Positions 51,861-63,865 of a stretch of DNA of 64,000 nt are shown piece after piece (the first letter of the stretch is position 1; every line of letters begins with the position of its first letter). A model generated the notes under the pieces. That model saw only the letters and a list, made by a program, of their open reading frames with translations. It was not told the origin of the DNA and did no database searches. This DNA is from Prorocentrum cordatum (Eukaryota; Sar; Dinophyceae; Prorocentrales; Prorocentraceae), in the NCBI GenBank assembly GCA_963575745.1, contig CAUYUJ010016486.1, positions 210,796-274,795 of the forward strand, given 5' to 3'. The translations under genes and the position numbers were made by a program.

Positions 51861-52361
51861 CTCCCTCCTCCCGCGTCGTCGTCGTCGTCGTCGTCATCGC
51901 CTACGTCGTCCTGTGTCTTTCCTCGTGTTCGTCGTCGTCGTCCTCTTTGGCGTCGTGGTCGTTTCCGTCGTCGTTGTCGCCGTGGTCGTCCTTCCTCCTC
52001 CTCCCTCGTCATCGTCGTCGTCGTCCGTCGTCGGCGTTTCGTCGTCGTCCCTCCTATTTCGTCGCCGTCGTCGTCGTTGTTGTCGTCGTCGTCTCGTCGT
52101 CGTCTTCCCTCCTCCCTCGTCGTTGTCGTCGTCGGCGTCGCCGTCCTTCCTCCTTCGTCGTTCGCGTCGTCGCCGTCCTCCCTCCTCCCTCGTTGTCGTC
52201 GTTGTCGTCGTTGTCGTCGTTGTCGTCGTTGTCGCCGTCGTCGTCCTCCCTCCTCCCTCGTCGTCGTCTTCGTTGGCGACGTCGTGTCGTCTTCGTCGTC
52301 GTCGTCGGCGTCGGCGTCGTCGTCTTCGTCGTCGTCGACGTCGGTGTCGTCGTCGTCGCCG

Positions 52362-52400
<39 letters not shown>

Positions 52401-52402
52401 GC
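51824..52402. repeat. (GTC)n array
   Basis: GTC units with CCTCCCTC and GTTGTC blocks. Val/Ser/Arg-rich frames on both strands are repeat products. Confidence 0.95.
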
Positions 52403-52574
52403 CGTCTTGCTTCTCCGGCCTTCTTGGGGCGCTCTTGAGACGCCCCCGAGGTCTCCAAGACGACCCGAGAGCGATATCTGTGCTTGGTACCGCATGGGTT
52501 TTGCAAACCAAGTTGCGGGTGGGTGGGTGGGATGATTGCGCGAGCAGTGGAGTTGACAACTTCAAGTTCGGCAA
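52403..52574. other. Unassigned stretch
   Basis: GGGCGCTCTTGAG words recall 15515-15830; nothing else recognised. Confidence 0.4.
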
Positions 52575-52755
52575 GTGAATTGCATTACATAGGTTGCATC
52601 GGAGACATTGCATCACACTGGCGCCGCATATATTGTATTACATAGGTTGCATCGCATATTTTTGCACCACATATATTGCATCGCGTTTATTGCCTTACAG
52701 AGGTTGCATCGCATACGTTGCACCACATTTATTGCACAGCATATTTTGCAAGAGC
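52575..52755. repeat. TTGCATCGCATACATTGCAC repeat, array 2
   Basis: About nine units with the same alternation as 50735-51140. Confidence 0.88.
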
Positions 52756-52861
52756 CCACTGTTTGGGTACCACGCTGGCTAACATGGACTTTATCCCAGC
52801 CATCCTGTGGTGTTTGGTCCTCGTTTTGAACCTCTCCACCTTCTCCCCCTCCTCCTCCTAC

Positions 52862-53833
52862 CCTCCGCATGCGTCCCCCGCCCAGTACAGCGTTTCGTGG
52901 CCCTATAGGAAACCCCAACGAAGGTCCCACTGCTACCGTCCGCATGCGTCCTCCCACCCAGTGCAGCGTTTCGTGGCCCATAGGGAGCCCCACCGAAAGT
53001 CTCTGCTACCGTCCGCATGCGTCCCCCCCACCCAGTACAGCGTTTCGTGGCCCTCCTCCCCCTCCTCCCTGCGTTTCACCCACCCAGTACAGCGTTTTGT
53101 TGCCCCATAGGGAGCTCCACCGAAGGTCCCTGGTCTACCGTCCGCTTGCGCCCCCTCCCGCCCAGAGCAGCGTTTCGTGGCCCTCCTTCCCTTCCTCCCT
53201 GCGTTTCACCCACCCAGTACAGCGTTTCGTGGCCCAAAAGGGAGCCTTACCGAAGGTCCCACTGCTACCGTCCGCATGCGTCCCCCCCACCCAGTACAGC
53301 GTTTCGTGGCCTTCCTCCCCCTCCTCCCTGCGTTTCACCCACCCAGTGCATCGTTTTGTGGCCCCACAGAGAGCTCCCCCCCTGCCGTCCGCATGCGTCC
53401 CCTTACCCAGTACAGCGTTTCGTGGCCCCATAGGTAGCTCCTCCCTGGGTTTCACCCACCCAGTACAGCGTTTTGTGGCCCCATAGAGAGCTCCACGGAA
53501 GGTTCCAGGTCTACCGTCCACATGCGTCCCCCCACCCAGTACAGCGTTTCGTGGCCCTCCTCCCCGGCCTCCCTGGGTTTCACCCACCCAGTACAGCGTT
53601 TCGTGGCCCCAAGAGCTCCACCGAAGGTCCCACTGCTACAGTCCGCATGCGTCCGGCACACCCAATTTGGCATTTTCATCCACCCAGTACAGCGTTTCGT
53701 GGCCCCATAGGTAGCTCCACCGAAGCCCCCAGTGGGACCGCCCGCCTGCGTCCCGGAAGCCCAATCCAAGTTGGCACATCACCCACCCAGTACAGCGTTC
53801 CCCCCCACCCAGTGCAGCGCTTCGTGGCCCCAT
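52862..53833 (+). repeat. CAGCGTTTCGTGGCC satellite, alternating units
   Basis: CAGCGTTT occurs about fifteen times. Spacings from 52888 are 76, 74, 52, 77, 53, 77, 51, 66, 52, 75, 52: a long unit with a GTCCGCATGCGTCC block alternates with a short one with CCTCCCTGCGTTTCACC, making a higher-order unit of about 128 bp. Confidence 0.92.
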
Positions 53834-53849
53834 AGGGAGATTCACCGAA

Positions 53850-53905
53850 GAAGATATTCACAATTGCGGTACCCACAACTGCATATGGTTGGGTCCTTCG
53901 CCAGG
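53850..53905 (-). repeat. Segment shared with 37620-37690, inverted
   Basis: GTTGGGTCCTTCGCCAGGAT and CACAATTGCGGTACC. It keeps the same position beside the satellite units as at 37.6 kb. Confidence 0.65.
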
Positions 53906-53909
53906 ATAC

Positions 53910-53962
53910 TATTTTCTTGTTCTCTTCCAAAATCCGCCTGTCGGAGGACATGCCCAACCTAA
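53910..53962. mobile_element. GTCGGGC MITE (family 1), copy 8, left end lost
   Basis: Only the right end, CCAAAATCCGCCTGTCGGAG to CATGCCCAACCTAA. Confidence 0.72.
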
Positions 53963-54136
53963 CCCTCCCTCCACCGTCCACCGTTGTCCCTTCTCCCCGC
54001 CCCCTTGAAATCGACGCCCAGACAGTTCCTGGGGCGCGCGCGGACAAGAAATTCGAGGCGCATTCAGCCCTTGCCTCCTGGGGGTCCCGTGAGCTTCAAA
54101 CAGGGCGAAGCGAGTCCAGAATCTTCGATCCTCGAT

Positions 54137-54272
54137 TCTCCTCTTCTCCTCTTCCTTCTCCTCCTCCTCCTCCTGCTCCTCCTCCTCCTCCTCCTCAGAC
54201 CATCACGGTTAGGTGGGCGTCTCCTCTTCTTCCTCTTCCTCCTCCTCCTCCTCCTTCTCCTCCTCCTCTTGA
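54137..54272. repeat. TCC/CTT pyrimidine tract
   Basis: Two CCT runs separated by CAGACCATCACGG. Confidence 0.92.
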
Positions 54273-54835
54273 GTTCCAGGGGTTTGCAGAGATCCCCGGG
54301 GGCCCCCAGAGGCGTCCAGAGGCTCAAGAAGGCCCAGAGACGTCCAAACGCCCCGAGCCTCCATCCTCGATCCTCCTCCGTCCCTACCTCTCCTTTCTCC
54401 CCTGGGTGCGCGCGGGAGCACGTTCACATTGAGCAGTTGCCCCTGGAGCAGCGATCTCGATTGAGGGACCAAGCCAGGCTGGGCGGCACGTTGAGCTGGC
54501 GCTCACTCTGGGGCGACTTCAGAGGCGCGAGGAAAGTCGAGTTTCATTTGCGTTTATCCTCGCGCTGTCTCCCCCTCTTGTTCAGGAGGCTTGCGCTGTT
54601 TCGCCGACAGCCCGACTAGGACGGAGTGTCATATGATCGACTGAATGTTCCATTTAGGTGTTGGCAAGTGCAGGGTGACCAAGCACTGAGCCCGCAAAGC
54701 GGGATCCACGGATGACCTTCAGGGGAATTTGACGCGCAAATCTCCCAATGTATCCTCACGCTCTCTCTATTCATCCTATTTTCTCTGTTCTTCGAGCGAC
54801 AAGAACTTTGCAAATCCCGTTCGGGTCACGCACAT
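54273..54835. other. Unassigned stretch
   Basis: No gene recognised. Confidence 0.4.
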
Positions 54836-54950
54836 GCTGGGCCCAGGAGCGGTGTGTATGCCATATGCCTCACTGGTCAACCCAGGAGGGCGTATGCACC
54901 GACCCTGGGCCTAGGAGGATGGGCCTGGCCATGATTGGTGTTTTAAACGC
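54836..54950. repeat. CACCGATCCTGG-type repeat (family 7), decayed
   Basis: GCTGGGCCCAGGAGCGG and GCACCGACCCTGGGCC then GGCCTGGCCATGATTGG, matching the order at 39542-39675. Confidence 0.55.
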
Positions 54951-55599
54951 ACCAGTCCTGGCCAGCGGATCAGACCACATAGGAAAGCGAATTATGCAAA
55001 TACGGAAGGAAGGGATATCAACAAGGAAGGGAGATCGACCATAGGAAAGCGAATCATGCAAATGCATATGCGTAATTCGTGTTCCTCTGCTGTTTTGTCT
55101 CCCTCCGGTTTCGTATTTCCCTTCTTACTCCGTCCTTCTCTCTCCTTTGGCGTCCTCTCCTCCGTGTGTCGAAGACGTGTCTGCCCCCCCCCCACGTGCG
55201 AATTGCACCGCAGACTTGCGTACTCGAGGAGCTAGAGCAAACCCTTGCCCTCTTGGCACCTCGACTCGGCCCGTGCGCCGGATCCGGATCGTGAGGAGAA
55301 GTCGTGGTCTGCGGGCAACGCTCGGAGGAAGCAGGTGTGGTCAAAGCTCTGCAATGGCCTTCGTCCCAAGAAATCGGGAGTGACTGTGGACCTTGACGGG
55401 ATTGGCTGGCGGCGGCTCCGAGGCTGTGGATGTCAAACACGTCCCCCCTGACGTCGGGGGGAGGGGGGCGAACGCACTTGCTGTCCGCGCCATCCGCAGT
55501 GCAGAGGCCGAAACGGCGGTTGGTGGGCTCAGTAGCTCGGAGCATACAGATCACGATAGGGACGTCGATGCAGTTCTCGAAGAAGAAAGAGCGGCATGC
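54951..55599. other. Unassigned 0.6-kb stretch
   Basis: GGAAAGCGAAT.ATGCAAAT occurs twice (54981 and 55043). No gene recognised. Confidence 0.4.
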
Positions 55600-55763
55600 A
55601 CATACACTTTTGGCGCTCCGCGCGGATAGTTCTTGGATCCGCGCTGGGCTCCCCCGGCGGCGCCCCCGGCGCCGCCACTGGCGTGCTCCGCGCGCTTGGG
55701 AGGGAGGTCCAGCGCAGATCCAAGAGCTATCCGCGCGGAGCGCCAAAAGTGTGTGTTTATGTC
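55600..55763. mobile_element. Foldback family 3, copy 4
   Basis: Near-perfect arms of about 48 bp: ACACTTTTGGCGCTCCGCGC on the left, GCGCGGAGCGCCAAAAGTGT on the right, GGCGCC loop. The cleanest copy. Confidence 0.85.
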
Positions 55764-56342
55764 GTTTCTTCTTCTTCTTCTTCTTCTTATAGGTTCGGCC
55801 TCCTTTTTAGTCGCCCCTAAAATAGCGGCAGAGGCGCCCTGCACCTTGACCACGGCCTTGGAGGACGCAGAGAGCAGCGCGCCGAAGGAGAGCGGCGAGG
55901 CGGAGACCACCGAGGAGCACGGGGGCTGGGGATACCCGCTCGAGTGCGATATTCGCTGTCCGTTGTGAAGTATTCGGAAGGGGAGCGCAGGGGCGGAGGC
56001 TGGTGCATTTTTTTTTGTTTGTACGCATGGTTGGGGAGGTTGTCACGGGGACTGGTTGGCTGCCGGTCGCCTGGGGGAATGGTGGTTATTCATAGGGGGC
56101 AGTGGTCCAAGCTTCTCCCCCGAAGGACGGCAGTCTCATTCACGGCCACCCGCCTTCCCAACGCAAAGTAGCAGTCGAGTCTCAGCACGGGCAGCCGCCA
56201 TCGACCACGGTCGGGAACCACTGCAGTCGAGCTGTCAAAGCAGTGCTTCCGCACGAAGCAGTTTGGCACGCTGGGTCGCATCGTCGCGTCTGGTGCCAGA
56301 AGCGTGCGTGGGCGCTCCGGTGCACGTGCAGCAGCGTTGCAT
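55764..56342. other. Unassigned stretch with (TTC)n
   Basis: TTC run at 55767-55789. No gene recognised. Confidence 0.4.
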
Positions 56343-56490
56343 CCAGGCCTCCCAAATGGGGCCGGAGTAGATTGGGTCGCATCGGCGCTGACGTCCTCTA
56401 CGCTCACGTCGCCGACGCAACGAGGACGTCGCCGATGCATAGCCGATGCATCGCCGATCCACCAGCGACTCGGCGCGATCTTACAGCCCC
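56343..56490. mobile_element. AGGCCTCC element (family 5), copy 4, right end lost
   Basis: CCAGGCCTCCCAAATGGGG at the left, GCATCG boxes, then GGCGCGATCTTACAGCCCC where family 6 copy 4 takes over. Confidence 0.68.
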
Positions 56491-56493
56491 ACC

Positions 56494-56690
56494 CTCGGCG
56501 GCGAGCGAGGGGGGAAAGTGCGAAGGAGAAGGCCTTCTCAGAAGGCGGCGGGACTTCTCAGAAGCCCTCATGCCTTCCGAGCAGTTCACTGTGTCTTCGG
56601 GAATGGCTCTGGACACTTGTCAGAGGGCGAACTTCCGAGCCCTCTGAGAAGGCCCGCTCCTTCTCGCTTCCCTCCTCGCTCGCCGCCGAG
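56494..56690. mobile_element. GGCGAGCGAGG foldback element (family 6), copy 4
   Basis: TCGGCGGCGAGCGAGGGGGG to CCTCGCTCGCCGCCGA, 197 bp, perfect 14-bp outer ends. The reference copy of the family. Confidence 0.82.
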
Positions 56691-56751
56691 TCATGGCCTG
56701 TCGGTTTCGTCTGTCCCTGTCCTGCCACGCTTTGGCAAGCGCCAGGGGGGA

Positions 56752-56945
56752 TGCCCAGGGATACCCATCGGACGGAAGAAGTAGGTAGAAGCATGAAGTA
56801 GGAGGGCGTTGAAAGTAGTAGACTGGGTTCCGTCCGCTCCCTTGGGAGGACGGGAAAGGTGAAGCCACTCGATCATTGAAGTAGGAAGGCGCGTAAAGCA
56901 GATTGGAATTTGGGAATCCCAAAATGCCTACTTTCAGCGACCGAT
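56752..56945 (-). repeat. Dispersed repeat R, copy 2
   Basis: Reverse complement matches 13679-13855 and starts GTAGGCATTTTGGGATTCCC. Confidence 0.65.
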
Positions 56946-57112
56946 GGGCATCGCCAGGCGTCCTGGGGGCAGGCGGCCGCGGCACGCGGGACGTGCGGGG
57001 TGCCTTTGCCCCAGGATGTCTGCAATTAGCAGCCCCGGCCCCGGCCCCGGCCCGTCGGGTGGGGCACAGCCCGTGGGAAAGCCAGCGATCTCGCCGCCGA
57101 GGCCCCAGGGCT

Positions 57113-57299
57113 CGTTCCGATTCGATTCGGCTTCGGATTCCGATTTGGATTCCGATTTCTCAATGAGGCCCCACTACTCTGCCGATTTCCGCCGATTCGA
57201 TTCCTCCCGACTTGGCTGCCGATTTCCGCCGATCCGATTCATTTCGATCGCCGATTCGACTTGTCGATTCGATTCTAGGCTCTCCTGCCGCTTCGGGGT
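57113..57299 (+). repeat. CGATTCGATTC repeat S, copy 2
   Basis: Same words and order as 44812-45022; ends TCTAGGCTCTCCTGCC. Confidence 0.75.
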
Positions 57300-57363
57300 C
57301 CCCCTCGGACACCTTTTGGGGCGTTTCTTTCGGGGGCGTCGTGGGCCGCCTGCAGGCCATCTT

Positions 57364-57446
57364 TACAGGTCGGGCACGTCTTCCCAAAGGCGGATGTTGT
57401 TACTCTTCTTGGGCATCCCTCCTGTAAAGGGACATGCCCGACTTGA
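57364..57446. mobile_element. GTCGGGC MITE (family 1), copy 9, minimal
   Basis: 83 bp, ACAGGTCGGGCACGTC to GACATGCCCGACTTGA. GGCCATCTT (57355-57363) and GGCTATCTT (57447-57455) flank it, agreeing at eight of nine bases. Confidence 0.83.
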
Positions 57447-57455
57447 GGCTATCTT

Positions 57456-57792
57456 GGACGTCCTGGAGCGCCCTGGGGCCGCGTCGAGGCCAGCCGACGC
57501 ACCCTCGGGGGCCCCGTCGAAGGAGGCCTCTGCTTCAGAGCCCCCCCTCCCCCGCCCCGCTCCCCTCCCCTCGCGGCGCACAGGCTCCCGCCGCCACCAC
57601 GGGCGAGGACGCCGAGGCGGCGGACGCCCCGACGAACCGGTCTTGGCGGTGCCACCAGTACGAGGGAGGCCACCCCGGGGGGGGGCCACCAGATGTCACA
57701 GTGGGCGGGGGGGGGGGGGCACCAGGTGTCCAGGGCATGATGGGCTCATTCGGCAGCACATCATGCCAGCCTGGGGTATACCCTCTCAGATT
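57456..57792. other. Unassigned stretch
   Basis: Nothing recognised; G run near 57706. Confidence 0.4.
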
Positions 57793-57985
57793 CTGGCTCC
57801 AGCGTCGATTGGCGTCGATTGGCGTCTGGGAGTGGATGAGATAGCGCCGGTTCAGCGTCGGCTAGCGCCGATTGGGGTCGATTTAGCGCCGATTAGCGCT
57901 GATATGGCGTCGACTAGCGTCGATTCGCAAAAGCCGACAAAATGGTACGGGAGGCTCCCATGAGTTGCCACTGAAGGCTAATTCT
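57793..57985 (-). repeat. TAGCGTCGAT repeat P, copy 2
   Basis: GCGTCGATTGGCGTCGATTG decamers, then TTCGCAAAAGCCGACAAAAT and GGGAGGCTCCCATGAGTTGC, the same ending as 38196-38372. Confidence 0.68.
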
Positions 57986-58037
57986 CAATCACACCACTAC
58001 CACAGGCAGAACGGGGGAGAAGGGAGGATGGGGAGGT

Positions 58038-58117
58038 CCTCCTCCTCCTCCTCCTCCTCCTCCTCCTCCTCTTTCTCCTCCTCCTCCTCCTCCTCCTCCT
58101 CCTCCTCCTCCTCCTCG
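58038..58117. repeat. (CCT)n microsatellite
   Basis: About 26 units with one TTT interruption. Confidence 0.96.
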
Positions 58118-58417
58118 GTCGCTCGGTGGGTCGGTCGTGCGGCGCCAGAGGTTCGAAGCCGAAACGAGAGCGAGAAGACCACTGGGTGAATAGCAAAGCA
58201 GAGGCAGCAGGCTCGAACATGGAACAAGCTGAGAAGCTGCGCCCTGGGCCCGAAACGCCGGTGAAGACGTGCGCCGTTCTCGCTGAGCCTGGGGGCCCTT
58301 CTGTGTGCCGATCCTGGGCCCAGGAGCGGGCCTGGCCAGGTCTGGTGTGTAGGGGTGCACGTGCGGTGCCCGCTCGTGGGCTCCCCTCGCGAGCCCCGCA
58401 GCCATGCAGCTTCTTCA
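58118..58417. other. Unassigned stretch
   Basis: Contains a family 7 piece at 58296-58345 (GCCGATCCTGGGCCCAGGAG). Confidence 0.45.
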
Positions 58418-58520
58418 AGCCGCCGAAGACCGCCGAAGACCGTCCGAAGACCGCCGAAGATCGCCGAAGACCGCCGGAAGACCGCCAGAAGTCCGCCAGA
58501 GCACCGCCGAGGACCGCCCG
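58418..58520. repeat. GAAGACCGCC decamer repeat
   Basis: About ten degenerate units. Confidence 0.9.
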
Positions 58521-58604
58521 GGGCTGGTGGGTAACAAGGGTTCCATCGTCGAATGTGGTCGGCATCCTCCAGCCTCCTCGCTTGCCACCGTGAAGAAGGG
58601 GTCC

Positions 58605-58695
58605 CAGGTGAGTCTGGGGCCAGTCCCGCCGTTTCTTCGGCCTGATGCGACCCTTTCCTGGGCCTCGGGGCCATCCGAAAACGGGTCGGGATGAG
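58605..58695. repeat. Dispersed repeat W, copy 5, partial
   Basis: CCTGGGCCTCGGGGCCATCC and GAAAACGGGTCGGGATGAG. Confidence 0.55.
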
Positions 58696-58959
58696 ACGCA
58701 CCCCATGGTTTAGGACCTGTTTGCCTCAAGACCCCTCTCGGCTCATTACAAGTCTGATTTGGTTGAGGGTTTTCCTCCCCGTCGCAGAACCGCTAAGAGT
58801 TGACATCTGGCGGTCGATCCCGCCGCAAAGACCAAGACATCGAGTGGTGCAAGGTCGGCCCCGTGGACGACCATTTCGAGTACAAGTTCTTCGGTATTGC
58901 ACCGAGTGCGCCTCGTGATCCCGGCGGGTCCGATGGAGGGGAGGCAGGGGTGGAGGGGG
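58696..58959. other. Unassigned stretch
   Basis: Nothing recognised. Confidence 0.4.
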
Positions 58960-59062
58960 GGAGGAGGAGGAGGAATAGGAGGAGGAGGAGGAGGAGGAGG
59001 AGGAGGAGGAGGAGGAGGAGGAGGAGGAGGAGGAGGCGGAGGAGGAGGAGGCGGAGGAGGAC
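58960..59062. repeat. (GGA)n microsatellite
   Basis: GGA units with GGC interruptions. Confidence 0.96.
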
Positions 59063-59229
59063 CAGAGTAAGCTCAAGATTCATCAGCAGTGTTGCAGGAC
59101 ACCCTCCCGTCCCAAGTCCCCTTCTCATGGGTCATTGCCAGCATTTTTCCCAACCCTCCTTGGTTGGGTATTCGTTTTGAATAGAGCGGCGCGGTTGCGT
59201 CTCCCTTCTCCCGCCTCCCGCCTCCTCCC
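59063..59229. repeat. Conserved edge of satellite array 2
   Basis: 59173-59195 (TCGTTTTGAATAGAGC) matches the inverted edge at 22900-22920; a CTCCCGCCTCC tract follows where array 1 has (GA)n. Confidence 0.65.
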
Positions 59230-61420
59230 TCCTCCTTCCTCCTGCCCTCTCTTCGCCGTCCCTGGGGGGCTGCGATCAGCGACACCGTCGCCACTTTCGA
59301 GGGCTGCTGGTGGGCCCAGCGGAGTGAGGCACCGCGCGGACCTGAGGTAGACCTCGCCGTCCCTGGGGGGCTGCGATCTGTGACACCGTCGCCGCTTTCG
59401 AGGGCTGCTGGTGGGCCCAGCGGAGTGAGGCACCGCGCGGACCTGATGTAGACCTCGCCGTCCCTGGGGGGCTGCGATCTGCGAAACCGTCGCCACTTTC
59501 GAGGGCTGCTGGTGGGCCCAGCGGAGTGAGGCACCGCGCGGACCTGAGGTAGACCTCGCCGTCCCTGGGGGGCTGCGATCTGCGAAACCGCGCCACTTTC
59601 GAGGGCTGCTGGTGGGCCCAGCGGAGTGAGGCACCGCGCGGACCTGAGCAGACCTCGCCGTCCCTGGGGGCTGCGATCTGCGAACGTGTCGCCACTTTCG
59701 AGGGCTGCTGGTGGGCCAGCGGAGTGAGGCACCGCGCGGACCTGAGGTAGACCTCGCCGTCCCTGGGGGGCTGCGATCTGCGACACCGTCGCCACTTTCG
59801 AGGGCTGCTGGTGGGCCCAGCGGAGTGAGGCACCGCGCGGACCTGAGGTAGACCTCGCCGTCCCTGGGGGGCTGCGATCTGCGGCACCGTCGCCACTTTC
59901 GAGGGCTGCTGGTGGGCCCAGCGGAGTGAGGCACCGCGCGGACCTGAGGTAGACCTCGCCGTCCCTGGGAGCTGTGATCTGCGAAACCGTCGCACTTTCG
60001 AGGGCTGCTGGTGGCCCAGCGGAGTGAGGCACCGCGCGGACCTGAGGTAGACCTCGCCGTCCCTGGGGGCTGCGATCTGCGGCACCGTCGCCACTTTCGA
60101 GGGCTGCTGTTGGGTCCAGCGGAGTGAGGCACCGCGCGGACCTGAGGTAGGCCTCCCCGTCCCTGGGCGGGGGGGGGCTGCGATCTGAGAAACCGTCGCC
60201 ACTTTCGAGGGCTGCTGGTGGGTCCAGCGGGGTGAGGCACCGCGCGGACCTGAGGTAGACCTCGCCGTCCCTGCGGGGCTGCGATCTGAGAAACCGTCGC
60301 CACTTTCGAGGGCTGCTGGTGGGCCCAGCGGAGTGATGCACCTCGCGGACCTGAGGTAGACCTCGCCGTCCCTGGGGGGCTGCGATCTGTGACACCGTCG
60401 CCACTTTCGAGGGCTGCTGGTGGGCCCAGCGGAGTGAGGCACCGCGCGGACCTGAGGTAGACCTCGCCGTCCCTGGGGCGCTGCGATCTGCGAAAATGTC
60501 GCCACTTTCGAGGGCTGCTGGTGGGCCCAGCGGAGTGAGGCACCGCGCGGGCCTGAGGTAGACCTCGCCGTCCCTGGGGGGCTGCGATCTGCGAAATTGT
60601 CGCCACGTTCGAGGGCTGCGGGTGGGTCCAGCTGAGTGAGGCACCGCGCGGACCTGAGGTAGACCTCGCCGTCCCTGGGGGGCTGCGATCTGAGAAACCG
60701 TCGCCACTTTCGAGGGCTGCTTGTGGGTCCAGCGGAGTCAGGCACCGCGCGGACCTGAGGTGGACCTCGCCGTCCCTGGGGGGCTGCGATCTGCGGCACC
60801 GTCGCCACTTTCGAGGGCTGATGGTGGGTCCAGCGGAGTGAGGCACCGCGCGGACCTGAGGTAGACCCCGCCGTCCTTGGGGGGCTGCGATCTGCGAAAG
60901 CGTCGCCACTTTCGAGGGCTGCTGGTGGGTCCAGCGGGTTGACCGCGCGGACCTGAGGTAGACCTCGCCGTCCCTGGGGGGCTGCGATCTGCGAAACTGC
61001 CGCCACTTTCGAGGGCTGCTGGTGGGCCCAGCGGAGTGAGGCACCGCGCAGACTTGAGGTAGACCTCGCCGTCCCTGGGGCGCTGCGATCTGCGAAACCG
61101 TCGCCACTTTCGAGGGCTGCTGGTGGGTCCAGCGGAGTGAGGCACCGCGCGGACCTGAGGTAGACCTCGCCGTCTCTGGTGGGCTGCGATCTGCGAAACC
61201 GTCGCCACTTTCGAGGGCTGCTGGTGGGTCCAGCGGAGTGAGGCACCCCTCGGACCTGAGGTAGACCTCGCCGTCTCCGGTGGGCTGCGATCTGCGCAAC
61301 CGTTGCCACCTTCGAGGGCTGCTGGTGGGCTTGCCACGTTCGAAGGTTGCTGGTGGGTCCAGCGGAGCGACGCACTGCGCAGACCTGAGCAGGACCTCGC
61401 CGTCCCTGGGCGGCCTTGTC
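59230..61420 (-). repeat. 101-bp satellite, array 2 (about 21 units)
   Basis: GACCTCGCCGT recurs every 101 bp (59350, 59451, 59552 and so on). Each unit holds CTGCGATCTGCGAAACCGTC, CACTTTCGAGGGCTGCTGG and GTGAGGCACCGCGCGGACCT. Units are far more alike than in array 1. On the minus strand all three frames are open for most of the array, giving 774- and 699-codon frames with a 101-residue period. Confidence 0.96.
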
Positions 61421-62022
61421 ATGTTGTTGCTGCCCCGCCGACGTTTCAAGCCCCTTGCCTACAGTCTCCTTTTGGACCTTGTGTCTTCCTTAGTGACTCA
61501 GGGGTTCACTTAGTCTCATTGTTTTTCACTTGATTGGGGACCTGTGAACCTTCCGACTGCCGCTCGCAGCGGTATATGCGTCCATGTCACGTCGCCGCCC
61601 TCTCGTCAACTCTCCCGAGGTACTCCTGCCCCGCGTTGCGCATGGGTTGGGTACGTCGCCAGGGTAATATATAGCGCGAAGCTCCCGCCTTGAAAGGCGA
61701 GCGCCCCATGTGCCAGCATTTCATGCGGGAGCTCCGGTTCGACAGAACTTTCCCTTCATCCTGCGAGCTGCAAGGTGTGTGGGTGGAGGAGGAGGAGGAT
61801 GAGGAGAAGCGTAATACGAGCATTAATAGTAATAATCAGCAGTGGTAACAGTACTCATAGGTTTACTACTTAGAAAGGCATTGTTAGTAATAGTATTACA
61901 GTATAGTACTACTAAGACGTATCTTGTCAACAATAAGAATAACACTGCCTTCACTAGTAACACGACTATATAACCTACTAGTAACGATAGTCGACTATAT
62001 ATAGTACGGTTCCGAACCATAC
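61421..62022. other. Unassigned 0.6-kb stretch
   Basis: The last part (61800-62020) is AT-rich with TAGTA words and looks like a decayed TAC array. Confidence 0.45.
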
Positions 62023-62033
62023 TACTACTACGG

Positions 62034-62117
<84 letters not shown>

Positions 62118-62125
62118 TACTACTA

Positions 62126-62181
<56 letters not shown>

Positions 62182-62182
62182 T

Positions 62183-62247
<65 letters not shown>

Positions 62248-62308
62248 TACTACTACTACTGCTGCTACTGCTACTACGCTACTACTACGACTACCACTAC
62301 TACTACTA

Positions 62309-62380
<72 letters not shown>

Positions 62381-62398
62381 GACTACCTAACTACTACA

Positions 62399-62445
<47 letters not shown>

Positions 62446-62496
62446 TACTACTACTACTACTACTACGACTACTACTACTACTACTACTACTACTAT

Positions 62497-62541
<45 letters not shown>

Positions 62542-62620
62542 GACTACTACTACAACTACTGCTAGTGCTACTGCTACTGCTGCTGCTACGACTGCGACTC
62601 TTATTACTACTGCTACTACT
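62023..62620. repeat. (TAC)n array
   Basis: About 200 TAC units with occasional GAC, TGC and TAT; decays into TGC and ACG words at the end. Confidence 0.97.
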
Positions 62621-62738
62621 ACGGCTACTAATGTTACGCGTGCGAATACTAGTATTATGTGGAAGAATACAACAGTAACGGTGCTACCAAGCATGCCAAT
62701 ATTGACACTATTAATAGTTATAAGCACAATGATCAAAC

Positions 62739-62770
<32 letters not shown>

Positions 62771-62806
62771 CTGCGACTACCCATAATTTGAAGGGGAATA
62801 AGTATG
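62621..62806. repeat. AAT-type trinucleotide stretch
   Basis: AATAATAATAC words at 62740-62775 between less regular sequence. Confidence 0.75.
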
Positions 62807-62994
62807 AAGGAGGAGGAGGTGGACGAGAGGAGGAGGAGGAGGAGGAGAAGGAGGATGCAATCTACTCCCGAAGGAGGGGGAGGACGGAGAACGACATCCC
62901 GCCCCACCCCAACAACCGACACCCGAGGGGGGTGCCCGCAGCGGTGGAGGTGGGTCTACACAGGAGGAGGAGGCGGAGGAGGAGGAGGAGGAGA
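62807..62994. repeat. (GGA)n with unique insert
   Basis: GGA at 62810-62855 and 62962-62992 around a short non-repetitive piece. Confidence 0.8.

Positions 62995-63865
<871 letters not shown>

Noticed and set aside
58118-58175. tRNA-derived SINE at GGTTCGAAGCC
   Set aside because: A B-box-like word next to a weak A-box-like word, but no tRNA fold and no second copy with a tail.
59125-61449. 774-codon minus-strand frame as a repeat protein gene
   Set aside because: It is a translation of the 101-bp satellite, all three phases are open, and its ends run into unrelated sequence without a start or domain.
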